From UBA7672 sp965279205 (GTDB lineage: Bacteria > Pseudomonadota > Alphaproteobacteria > Caulobacterales > Hyphomonadaceae), in contig OZ257144.1 of NCBI GenBank assembly GCA_965279205.1, positions 3,348,001-3,412,000 on the forward strand: DNA of 64,000 bases, in the 5' to 3' direction. This document shows, piece by piece, positions 1-11,828 of this stretch. Below the pieces are notes generated by a model, which was not told the DNA's origin, did not search any database, and saw only the letters and a program-made list of their open reading frames with translations. Each line of letters opens with the position of its first letter. The stretch's first letter is position 1. The translations under genes were made by a program, and so were the position numbers.

Positions 1-2414
<2,414 letters not shown>

Positions 2415-2661
2415 TACTCAACAAAACCCATACGTGGTGAAGAACATGCCGGCCATTCTATTTGCATAGAGTGCCGCCAAGTCTCCCGCGTCCACGCACG
2501 GTCGATTGTTAGACGATTTAGTTGTTGTAAGTGTCGATCCTGGAAGCGCTGGGGTACAGCGCCGGATCGACGGCCTCCTTCACGATGTCAATTCAACGGA
2601 CCGCATAAGCGGACCATCGAAACTGATGAGTGGAATGATTGCGAGAACCACCAGATAGAAT

Positions 2662-2737
2662 TGGTGGAGCCAGACGGGATCGAACCGACGACCTCAAGCT
2701 TGCAAAGCTAGCGCTCTCCCAACTGAGCTATGGCCCC
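2662..2737 (-). tRNA. tRNA-Ala (anticodon TGC)
   Basis: A 76-nt cloverleaf in the 16S-23S spacer. The acceptor stem starts GGGGCCA, the D arm reads AGCTCAGTTGGGAGAGC, the anticodon loop CTTTGCAAG contains TGC, the T arm contains GGTTCGATCC, and the 3' CCA is encoded. It is co-transcribed with the rRNAs and released by processing. Confidence 0.98.
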
Positions 2738-2785
2738 ATTGGAAACCGCTGGCATCGCCTGAAAAGACGGGGATAGAACAGACGC

Positions 2786-2862
<77 letters not shown>

Positions 2863-3091
2863 TCACCCGCGGCTCTTGCCGATAACTGGGCTCGCAATCC
2901 CTCTCCCCTTCCCTGTGACCTTCATCAGAAGATCCGCCAGGCGGTGGAGAGGTTCACGGAAGAGAAACGGAGACGGCGGTGGAACCGCCATTTGTTTTGC
3001 CGTGACGTCCAACCCCTTCCGAAGAAAGGATCCGGATAGTCCGGCTGCTAGGGAATTCGAGAAACCAGGTGAGACCCGGAATTCGCGAACG

Positions 3092-4553
<1,462 letters not shown>

Positions 4554-4895
4554 GAGGTTCGATCCCGACGAAACCTCATCCGTAATGGACAAGGTCGCTG
4601 CAAAGCATTTGCGTATATTTGACGGGAAACCCGTTCACATAAAACCCGACTCACGTCGGGCAGTATATTGAACTGGCTTTCCATAGATAAACGCAAACCG
4701 TCGATGTCGATGTGTGGGTCTCTCTGGTCGAAGCCGCAAAGCTTCAAGCCATTGAGAACCCCGGCAAGCAACACCGCCGCCCGCGTTTCTCTTCCACTCA
4801 CAATGTCAAACATCCACGGACAAAAGGGCTTTCACCCGGCTATCCGCCGCATCCGTCCCGACCTTCCGGCCGGCCCCGTTTGCGATGAGGCGCGG
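4554..4895 (-). other. rRNA operon leader, no gene
   Basis: Transcribed leader between the inner rrn promoter and 16S. No convincing ORF is present. On the minus strand it contains the hairpin CCCGAC-GTGA-GTCGGG (4645-4660) followed by TTTTAT, and a second hairpin ACGGG-TTT-CCCGT (4622-4634). The first looks like an intrinsic terminator, so read-through would need rrn antitermination. This is inference. Confidence 0.5.
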
Positions 4896-4925
4896 GGTAT
4901 AAGCCCCTGCCCTCTTTCCCGTCAA
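4896..4925 (-). promoter_or_regulatory. Inner rRNA operon promoter
   Basis: On the minus strand, a -35 box TTGACG (4920-4925) and a -10 box TATACC (4896-4901) are separated by 18 bases. An A-rich stretch just upstream (about 4926-4955) resembles an UP element. It would start transcription about 335 nt before mature 16S. Prediction from sequence only. Confidence 0.6.
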
Positions 4926-5054
4926 CAGCCTTTCTCCGACTTTTTTCAGCGCCTCACAGGGCGCTTCAAAACCCGGAAAATGACCGACAGAGGATGTCTC
5001 GGGCCCATTGTGGGGGGCCCGCGATAAGACCAGCTGTGGTCGACGGGAGGCAGG

Positions 5055-5083
5055 GGTATACCCCCACCCATTTTCGTATGCAA
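5055..5083 (-). promoter_or_regulatory. Outer rRNA operon promoter
   Basis: On the minus strand, TTGCAT (5078-5083) and TATACC (5055-5060) are separated by 17 bases, with an AT-rich block upstream at 5087-5125. Its -10 hexamer is identical to that of the promoter 159 bp closer to 16S, so the operon probably has tandem promoters. Confidence 0.55.
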
Positions 5084-5233
5084 GCGCTTTTCAGTTTAAA
5101 ATGCGCAAATTACGGGTTTTCCACAGGACTACCTCGTCCCGCAGACGAGTGCCCGAAAAGGCCCGGTTTCAAAGGCTCAAACGCGTGCCACGCGCCTACC
5201 GCAGAGGCCAGTCCGCACTTCGCCGACAGAAAA

Positions 5234-5662
5234 TCAGGGCTGGATGTAGGAGCGTACGGCTTCGACCTCGGCGCTTGCCTCGGCGATACGCCACTTCACC
5301 AAGTCGCCGATCGAGACGACCCCGAGAAGCCGGCCGCTCTCCACCACCGGCAGGTGGCGGATACGCCGGTCGGTCATCAGATCCATGGCGGCTTCCAGCG
5401 TCTCATGCGGCTTGGCCGTGACGACATTGCGCGTCATGACCTCGCCAACCGTGCATTTCAGGGCTTCCGCGCCCTGCCGGGCGACGTTGCGAACAATGTC
5501 GCGCTCCGAGAGCACGCCGATCACGGCGCCGGCCTCGTTCAGAATCACCATCGCCCCGACCCGGCGGGCGTCCAGAAGCTCGGCCGCCTCCTTCAAGGTC
5601 GCTGATTCTGCAACGGAAAAGACCTGTCCGCCCTTCTCCTTCAGGATCTGCTCGAGGATCAT
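5234..5662 (-). CDS. CBS-domain pair protein
   Basis: A 142-residue protein made almost entirely of two CBS motifs forming one Bateman module. Such modules bind adenosyl ligands (AMP, ATP, SAM) and usually regulate other proteins. The first repeat covers about residues 10-60 (ATLKEAAELLDARRVGAMVI, then GVLSERDIVR) and the second about 75-130 (HETLEAAMDLM, then HLPVVESGRLLGVVSIGDLV). The start has a good ribosome site (GGGAGG about 7 nt upstream). There is no signal peptide, so it should be cytoplasmic. It stands alone upstream of the rRNA operon, and its partner cannot be inferred. Confidence 0.93.
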   Translation of the reverse strand: MILEQILKEKGGQVFSVAESATLKEAAELLDARRVGAMVILNEAGAVIGVLSERDIVRNVARQGAEALKCTVGEVMTRNVVTAKPHETLEAAMDLMTDRRIRHLPVVESGRLLGVVSIGDLVKWRIAEASAEVEAVRSYIQP

Positions 5663-6277
5663 GCGAAAGCCTCCCGGCTGCGTCGCCCAAAGGGAAGGTG
5701 CGGCAGCCTGCCGCAGCTTTCAACTCAATACTCGTTGCCGGGAGAAAATTTGCTGCGCCTGCGCAAGCATTGGCGCCCCGGAATCGCCTGTCCCGCCCCC
5801 CCCGGACCTTCCAGGGTTAACGCCCAACGTCTGAGGCGGCTCACGCGTTGCCGTCAGCTCCCGTCGTGCATGAACCGTGGCGCAGCGCAATCGCCGGTTG
5901 CGCGCATCTGGCACACCGGTTGCAAACCACCCGTTCAACACAACCGACGGGATACCCAACCCATGTCCTTCAGACGCAGACAACCGAATGTCCTGGCCTC
6001 CGGCGCGCTTGGCGCACTTGTCGGCATGGCGATCGTCGGCGGCGCGGTCGCGCTGCTCGCCCTGCCGGGACTGGCGTAGCGGATCGGCCGGCTTTCTTCG
6101 GATCAGCACCCGATTTCCAGGGTCCACCGAAATCCCCGGTCGCCCTGGCCTGCCTTGTAGGAGTTCTGCCCAGTCGGCAGGGGGCAAACAGTAGAGTAGC
6201 GTTGAGTTTGGCGGCGGCTTCCCGGTCGGGGAGCCGCCGCTGACATTTTGGGTCACGGTCGACACCAGCGAACCCGC
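5663..6277. other. 615-bp intergenic region with one hairpin and a possible tiny ORF
   Basis: Lies upstream of the CBS gene and downstream of the enoyl reductase gene. The only supported items are a possible 38-residue membrane peptide (5963-6079) and a strong hairpin GCGGCGGCT...AGCCGCCGC (6211-6219 with 6232-6240). The hairpin has no T tract, so it is a weak terminator candidate for either strand. Nothing else is recognised. Confidence 0.5.
5963..6079 (+). CDS. Possible small membrane peptide (38 aa)
   Basis: Starting at the ATG at 5963, the frame encodes a basic N-terminus (MSFRRRQPN) followed by one hydrophobic helix with small-residue spacing (LGALVGMAIVGGAVALLALP). This is the pattern of a single-pass small membrane protein. 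No clear Shine-Dalgarno sequence precedes the ATG, and the longer in-frame extension from 5735 looks non-coding. A neighbouring hairpin at 6211-6240 could end its transcript. The call rests only on composition. Confidence 0.3.
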   Translation: MSFRRRQPNVLASGALGALVGMAIVGGAVALLALPGLA

Positions 6278-7504
6278 TCAGTTCTCCAGCGCAAACCGCA
6301 GACCGGCATTCGCCTCAAGCCGCGCAATCAGCTTGGCGCCAAGCGCCGCGCCCGGCGTCCAGACACCGCCTGCTGTCTCATCACGGCCAACGTCCCGCGC
6401 GAGGCACAGCGCGCTCTCGGCGATCATCTTCGATGTAGACCCGTAACCTGGATCCTTGTCGCCCTTCACCGATGCTCGCAGCGTTCGCCCATCGGCGCCC
6501 TCGCCGACGAACAGCACATCGTACAATCCCGTCTCGCGCTCTTCCTTCGATGGCCCCTGCCCCGGCTTGGGCAGCGCGAACTGCCGCAACAGCGCCCGCG
6601 TCGGCCCGAACCCCATCAGCACCGACTGCACCTTGCCTGCGCGCTCGGCCGCCTTCGCCCGCTTCTCGCCCTTCGGACCGTCTCCCGTCAGCATCATCTC
6701 GTCATAGGCGAAGCCTTCGCCATAGGCTCGGCCGAGCAGGAAGTTCGTGCGGTGCACGTTCTTGGTGTTGATCGTCGCCATGATAAAGGGCGTCGCCCAC
6801 GCGCCCGCCGCCGCATCGTGCACTGACCTGTCGCCATCCGGTTGCTGCGGCCCGGCAAACCCCGGCGTCAGCGCAAACGGATCGGCCAGCGTCTTCACCA
6901 TCGACGGATCGCGCTTCGAGGCTTCGAGCGTTGCTAGCAGGCTCGCCACCGTCCCGCCAGAGAACCCGCCCTTCATCTTCCGCACCCGCCCGCGCACGCG
7001 CGGGCAAGACGCGCCGAAACGCTGCTTTGCCTCTTTCTGTAGAAAGAACACGCCCAGATCGAACGGAATGGAATCGAACCCGCACGAGAACACGATGCGC
7101 GCACCCGATGCCTTCGCCTTGGCATCATACTTCGCGATCATCGCCGCCATCCATGCCGGCTCGCCGCAGAGATCGACATAGTCGGTCCCCGCCTCGGCGC
7201 ACGCCGCGACCATGGGCTCGCCATAAAGCTGATACGGGCCAACGGTCGTGATCACGACCTTCGCCGCCTTCGCCATCGCCAGGAGAGACGCCGGATTGGA
7301 CGCATCAGCGACAACCAGCGGCAGGTCCGCCGGCGCGCCGATCTCGCTGCGCACCGCCTCCAGTTTCGCCTTGCTGCGCCCCGCCATCGCCCAGCGCACA
7401 TCGCCGCCGGCGCCATACTTCGCCAGCATGTGCTCGGCGACGAGCCGGCCGGTAAAGCCGGTCGCGCCATAGACGATCACGTCATACGTCCGTCCGTCCC
7501 CCAC
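6278..7504 (-). CDS. Trans-acting enoyl reductase / saccharopine dehydrogenase-like protein
   Basis: A 408-residue NAD(P)-dependent oxidoreductase. The N-terminal Rossmann fold has the loop VYGATGFTGRL (residues 11-21), as in the saccharopine dehydrogenase/trans-acting enoyl reductase family. Family members reduce double bonds in lipid or polyketide-like substrates; the substrate here is unknown. It starts with GTG at 7504, only 8 nt after the stop of the CocE-type hydrolase gene. Its Shine-Dalgarno AGGAG overlaps that stop codon, so the two genes are probably translationally coupled. No signal peptide is seen. Confidence 0.85.
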   Translation of the reverse strand: MGDGRTYDVIVYGATGFTGRLVAEHMLAKYGAGGDVRWAMAGRSKAKLEAVRSEIGAPADLPLVVADASNPASLLAMAKAAKVVITTVGPYQLYGEPMVAACAEAGTDYVDLCGEPAWMAAMIAKYDAKAKASGARIVFSCGFDSIPFDLGVFFLQKEAKQRFGASCPRVRGRVRKMKGGFSGGTVASLLATLEASKRDPSMVKTLADPFALTPGFAGPQQPDGDRSVHDAAAGAWATPFIMATINTKNVHRTNFLLGRAYGEGFAYDEMMLTGDGPKGEKRAKAAERAGKVQSVLMGFGPTRALLRQFALPKPGQGPSKEERETGLYDVLFVGEGADGRTLRASVKGDKDPGYGSTSKMIAESALCLARDVGRDETAGGVWTPGAALGAKLIARLEANAGLRFALEN

Positions 7505-7512
7505 TCGGGCTC

Positions 7513-9237
7513 CTATTCAGGCAGGTAGATGATGGGAAGCCGGATCGCGCTTGCCTTGCCCGCATCCATGAACACGGTGTTCTTCGCAACACGCGTCTTC
7601 ACGTTCGGTCCCGGATTCTCGCCCGTGTTCGGGTTCACATCGAAGCGCGGATTGTTCGACGAGGTCACATGCACGGCGATGCGATGGCCCTTCTCGAACG
7701 TGATCATCGTGTCCCACAGGTCGAACTTCAGTTTCTCCGGAGCGTTGGGCGTCATCATCCTGATCTGGTCCGGCTCGCGGCCATCGCGATAACGCGTGCG
7801 GATCGCGCTATCGAGCACGATCGCCTCGTAGCCGTCGGGATAGACATCCACCAGCTTCACCATGAAGTCGGTGTCCGGCCCGTCCGTCGCCGCCCACAGA
7901 TCCGCAAAGATCTCGCCAGCCACAACCACGTCCTTGGCCAGCACCGGCGTCTGGAATTTCAAATAGTCGGGACGGTTGCCGATCGGCCGCTGGTCCATCG
8001 GCCCGCGATCGAAGGTCAGGTTTGCCCCGCCATACGTCTTCACCGGATTCTTCGGATCGAAGCTGTAGGTCTTCGATGGATCCTGCGGCCCCGGCGCCCT
8101 GGTCGACAGCGTGCCGTCGGAATGCAGGTAGTAGTTCACCAGGTTCGGCGCTGGCGGCCAGTCGCCGAAGTACATCCACTTGTTCTTCGGCGAGACCGCG
8201 CCCTTGCGCGCGCCGGCCATCATGTAGACCTTCACCGGCGGCTCGCTCATGATGCCGTTGTCGATGCCCTTCAGCCAGTAATCCCACCAGCGCATCTCTG
8301 CATCGGTGCCGCCTTGCGCGTTGCCGATGCCGCCGCCGCTCGGATACTCCATGTCGCCAGACAGCGCGCCGTGTCCGAACGGACCCATCTCCAGCTTCTG
8401 GTTGCCGCGAGCGCCCGGCAGGCCCTCATGCTGCAGGTACATGAAGTTGCGCACGTTCCCTTCGTTGAAGATGTCGTACCAGCCGCCATACTGGTAGGTC
8501 GGGATATCGATGTACTTGCGATGGTCGCCGATCTCCGTCCGCTCCCAATAAGACGAGTCCGGATAGTTCTGCGCCGAGAAGGCAATCGTCTCTTCCGGAA
8601 TGCCCTGGCCGCGCGACCAGTCGCCCGAATCCTTCTGCTTGAAAGCGCCGCCGATATAGGTGCCGGTCAGGCGCGTCGAAGGCGTCACGATCGCGAACGC
8701 CGCCTTCAGATGCGGCGGGTTCATCGTGGCCGCCAGCATTGTCGTGTAGCCCATGGCGCTCGCGCCAGTGATGCCGATCGAGCCGTTGCACCAGTCCTGC
8801 CTGGCCATCCACTCGATCGTGTCATAGCCATCGAAGGCGTCGTTCAGGAACGCCTGATAGAAGCCATCCGACCGCCCCTTCCCGCGCACGTCCTGCACCA
8901 TGTAGGCGTAACCACCATCGGTGTATTTCTTCGCGCCGGCCGGGCTCGCGAACATCGCGTCCTTGCCGTAGGGCGTCCGCTGCACCACGCACGGGAATGG
9001 GCCCTTGCCCGCAGGCAGGTAGAGATTGCCCGCGAGCTTCACGCCATCGCGCGTCACGGCGATCACCTCGGTTGCGCCTGTCGCCACCTTTGCCGGCTTC
9101 CCGCCGCGCACCGCCGGCGCGGCTGGCTGTGCTGTCGCGCCGGTCTGCGTCTGTGCAACCGCCACCGCGCCCAGGGCCGTCGCCGAAAGCGCCGCAACCG
9201 ACACAGCCGCCATCGCGGCCTTCATGAACCTGCGCAT
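7513..9237 (-). CDS. CocE/NonD family secreted hydrolase
   Basis: A 574-residue alpha/beta hydrolase of the X-Pro dipeptidyl-peptidase/cocaine esterase family. I start it at the ATG at 9237 (GGAGAG upstream), which begins a signal peptide (MRRFMKAAMAAVSVAAL..., cleavage near AVAQ-TQ). The nucleophile elbow GASAMG puts the catalytic Ser at about residue 160. An early DVRGKGRSDG block and the C-terminal jelly-roll domain (from about residue 360) match the family. It should act in the periplasm on esters or acyl-peptides; the substrate is unknown. It is first in an operon with the enoyl reductase gene and divergent from the hydroxylase gene. Confidence 0.92.
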   Translation of the reverse strand: MRRFMKAAMAAVSVAALSATALGAVAVAQTQTGATAQPAAPAVRGGKPAKVATGATEVIAVTRDGVKLAGNLYLPAGKGPFPCVVQRTPYGKDAMFASPAGAKKYTDGGYAYMVQDVRGKGRSDGFYQAFLNDAFDGYDTIEWMARQDWCNGSIGITGASAMGYTTMLAATMNPPHLKAAFAIVTPSTRLTGTYIGGAFKQKDSGDWSRGQGIPEETIAFSAQNYPDSSYWERTEIGDHRKYIDIPTYQYGGWYDIFNEGNVRNFMYLQHEGLPGARGNQKLEMGPFGHGALSGDMEYPSGGGIGNAQGGTDAEMRWWDYWLKGIDNGIMSEPPVKVYMMAGARKGAVSPKNKWMYFGDWPPAPNLVNYYLHSDGTLSTRAPGPQDPSKTYSFDPKNPVKTYGGANLTFDRGPMDQRPIGNRPDYLKFQTPVLAKDVVVAGEIFADLWAATDGPDTDFMVKLVDVYPDGYEAIVLDSAIRTRYRDGREPDQIRMMTPNAPEKLKFDLWDTMITFEKGHRIAVHVTSSNNPRFDVNPNTGENPGPNVKTRVAKNTVFMDAGKASAIRLPIIYLPE

Positions 9238-9381
9238 CACGTCTCTCCCTGAGCCGGTCTCTGTGAACCGCTGGAGCGCACTCTCCTGCCGTAACGACCC
9301 TGTGGTCAATTGCCTCCGGCCTGAATGTCGCTACGGCGCCCCGCTTCACAGCCTGCCTGTCCCATGCGACTCCTCCGCCCC

Positions 9382-10353
9382 ATGGATTCTTTCGTGAAGC
9401 CAACTCTTATCGCCATTCCGTTCTTCATCCTCACCGTCGCGCTCGAATGGTGGGCGGTGAAAACGAAGCGCGCTGGCGGCCGTTACGAAACGAAGGACGC
9501 GATCACGTCGCTCGCCATGGGCCTCGGCAGCGTCGTCGCCGACACGCTCTTTGCCTTCGCCGGCACGTGGCTGCTCATGCTGTTCTGGCCCTATCACCTG
9601 TTCGAGATTCCGGTGACGTGGTGGAGCTTCATCCTCGTCTTCGTCGGCTACGACCTGATCTACTACTGGAAGCACCGCTTCGCTCACACGGTCAGGTGGT
9701 GGTGGGCCGAGCACATCACGCACCATTCCTCGACGCACTACAATCTGACGACCGCCCTGCGCCAGCCCTGGTTCGGGCCGCTTACCGGTCTTGTCATCAT
9801 CTCGGCGCCGCTGGTCCTGCTCGGCTTCCATCCCGCCTTCATCGCCCTCTCGGCCGGCGTGAACCTCGTCTACCAGTACTGGATCCACACCGAGGCGATT
9901 GGCCGGATGCCGAAATGGTTCGAGGCGGTGATGAACACGCCGAGCCACCACCGCGTCCACCACGCGACCAACCCGCGCTATCTCGACGCCAACTTCGCCG
10001 GCGTCTTCATCATCTGGGACAGGATGTTCGGAAGCTTCGTGCCGGAGCTCGACCACGACAAGCCGGTCTACGGCATCGTCAAGCCGCTCAACAGGTTCAA
10101 CCCCATCATCGTCGCCTATCACGAACTCTTCGGCCTGCTGCGCGACTGCTGGAACGACGGTCCGCGCCCCTGGCGCTGGGCCGGCCGCTTCATCAACAAG
10201 CCCGGCTGGTCGCCCGACGGCAATCATTCCCGCTCAAATGAACTGAAAGAGGCTTTTCTCGTAGCCCATCCGGAACAGGCTGGAACGCCTGGCTTGCCCA
10301 AGAAGCATCTGAAGGCACAGACAGCCGCGCCATCTGCAGTTCCAGCGGAATAG
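9382..10353 (+). CDS. Sterol desaturase / fatty acid hydroxylase family membrane protein
   Basis: An integral-membrane di-iron hydroxylase of about 323 residues. Helices lie near the N-terminus (LIAIPFFILTVALEWW, then a helix around DTLFAFAGTWLLMLF). The histidine boxes are HRFAH, HITHHSSTHYN and HRVHHATN, the ligand set that defines the superfamily. Members hydroxylate or desaturate lipids, sterols or carotenoids. I chose the ATG at 9382 because it begins right before the first helix. No strong Shine-Dalgarno is seen there, and in-frame ATGs at 9325 and 9364 remain possible. It is divergent from the CocE gene. Confidence 0.88.
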   Translation: MDSFVKPTLIAIPFFILTVALEWWAVKTKRAGGRYETKDAITSLAMGLGSVVADTLFAFAGTWLLMLFWPYHLFEIPVTWWSFILVFVGYDLIYYWKHRFAHTVRWWWAEHITHHSSTHYNLTTALRQPWFGPLTGLVIISAPLVLLGFHPAFIALSAGVNLVYQYWIHTEAIGRMPKWFEAVMNTPSHHRVHHATNPRYLDANFAGVFIIWDRMFGSFVPELDHDKPVYGIVKPLNRFNPIIVAYHELFGLLRDCWNDGPRPWRWAGRFINKPGWSPDGNHSRSNELKEAFLVAHPEQAGTPGLPKKHLKAQTAAPSAVPAE

Positions 10354-10433
10354 TCCCCGTTCCCCACACTCATGACCCCTGCTAGGATTCCTCCCGGGAC
10401 GCGGGATCGGGGGATCTCTACTGTGGGGACACC

Positions 10434-11825
10434 ATGGCAGACGTCTTCATCTCGTATCGCCGCTCCGACCGCCCGACCGCCGAGGCGCTCTATCGCGCGC
10501 TGAAGGAGGAAGGCCTCGACATCTGGTGGGATGGCGGCCTCCAGGCTGGCGAGACGTTCGACGAAAAGATCCAGTCGGTCCTGCAAGCCGCGAAGGCGGT
10601 TGTCCTTCTGTGGTCGCCCGAAGCCGTCGACAGCGACTGGGTGCGCGGCGAAGGCGCGATCGGCCGCGAACGCGGCATCCTCGTCCCCATCATGGTAAAG
10701 CCGGTCAATATCCCGGTCCCCTTCAACCTCATTCACACCGCCGACCTCTGCAACTGGAACGGCGACCGCTCGGATCCGACCTATCAGGGCGTGGTCAAGC
10801 GCATCAAGGAACTCGCCGCCAAGCAGCATGTGAAGCCGCTGAAGCCGCCGCCGAACCGCGCCATGCGCGACGTGTGGACCGCGATCTCGGCCATCGCCGT
10901 CATCTCGATCGGCGGCGCCTCGCTCTGGTTCTTCAAGCCATGGGAAGCGATCCAGACCGCCATGGACCCCGCCGTGCAGGCGCAGAAGGCGCGCGACGCG
11001 AACATCGTGAAGCTCGCTGCGTTCGGCATCCAGCCCGGTGACCTCGAGAAGTTCGACTGGAAGCGCGTCGCCCAGAAGCGCTTCGACCAGGACAAGTTCG
11101 ACGCACTGCAGGCCGAAGCCGAGTCTGGCAACGGCCCGGCGCGCGCGGTTCTCTGTGCTGTCCTCTACTGGGGAAGCCCGTCGCGGCAATCGGATGAAGC
11201 GGCAGCCTTCACGCAATGCCGCCTCTCCGCCGAAGCTGGAGAGCCTGCCGGCCAAGTCTACTACGCCACCATGCTCGGCGACCGCGCTTTCCTGACGAAC
11301 GATCCCGAGCAGAAGAGCGCTCATGAGGCTGCAGCCACGACCGAACTGAAGAAGGCCTCCGACAGCGGCTTCGGCTGGGGCCAGCTTCAGTATGGCGGCC
11401 GCATGCTCTATGGCACTGGCGGCGTCTCGCGCGATCCGCAGCAGGCGATCGAACTCTACAAGCTGGCGCAGGCGCAGGGCATCGCCGCGGCGGACTTCGC
11501 GCTCGGCGAGGTCGCGATGGCCGGCATCGCGACCGGCGAGCCCGACCGCGTCGAAGGCGTGCGTCTCATCAAGTCAGCCGCCGACAAGGGCTATGCCCGC
11601 GCGATCTACGAACTCGCGGACCTTTATCTGCGCGGTGTCGGCGTGCCCCAGGATCGCGACGAGGCCCTGCGGCTGTACGAAGCAGCCGCGACGCAAATCG
11701 ACAGCGAACAGATCGCAAGCCGGGCTAAGGGCCAGATCAACTACATCCGTGACCAGATCAACCGGGAGAAAGCCGAAGCAGCGGCGACGCCTCCCGCAGA
11801 GACGCCGCCCGCTGCTCCCAATTAG
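10434..11825 (+). CDS. TIR domain protein with membrane helix and Sel1-type repeats
   Basis: A 463-residue protein with three parts. Residues 1-130 are a TIR domain (starts ADVFISYRRSD; Glu at about residue 73 in SDWVRGEGA sits where catalytic TIRs keep the NAD-cleaving Glu). Residues 149-167 form one membrane helix. Residues about 215-440 are tetratricopeptide/Sel1-like repeats (AAAFTQCRLSAEAGEPAGQ; YELADLYLRGVGVPQDRDEA). The repeats would sit in the periplasm, with the TIR domain in the cytoplasm. TIR proteins may be immune NADases or signalling scaffolds; there is no defence gene nearby to decide. A GGGGAC site precedes the ATG. Confidence 0.88.
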   Translation: MADVFISYRRSDRPTAEALYRALKEEGLDIWWDGGLQAGETFDEKIQSVLQAAKAVVLLWSPEAVDSDWVRGEGAIGRERGILVPIMVKPVNIPVPFNLIHTADLCNWNGDRSDPTYQGVVKRIKELAAKQHVKPLKPPPNRAMRDVWTAISAIAVISIGGASLWFFKPWEAIQTAMDPAVQAQKARDANIVKLAAFGIQPGDLEKFDWKRVAQKRFDQDKFDALQAEAESGNGPARAVLCAVLYWGSPSRQSDEAAAFTQCRLSAEAGEPAGQVYYATMLGDRAFLTNDPEQKSAHEAAATTELKKASDSGFGWGQLQYGGRMLYGTGGVSRDPQQAIELYKLAQAQGIAAADFALGEVAMAGIATGEPDRVEGVRLIKSAADKGYARAIYELADLYLRGVGVPQDRDEALRLYEAAATQIDSEQIASRAKGQINYIRDQINREKAEAAATPPAETPPAAPN

Positions 11826-11828
11826 ACC

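Noticed and set aside
7669..9252. 527-aa plus-strand frame over the CocE gene
   Set aside because: It is the complement of a clear CocE hydrolase gene; composition is Arg/His/Leu-rich as in GC-rich shadows.
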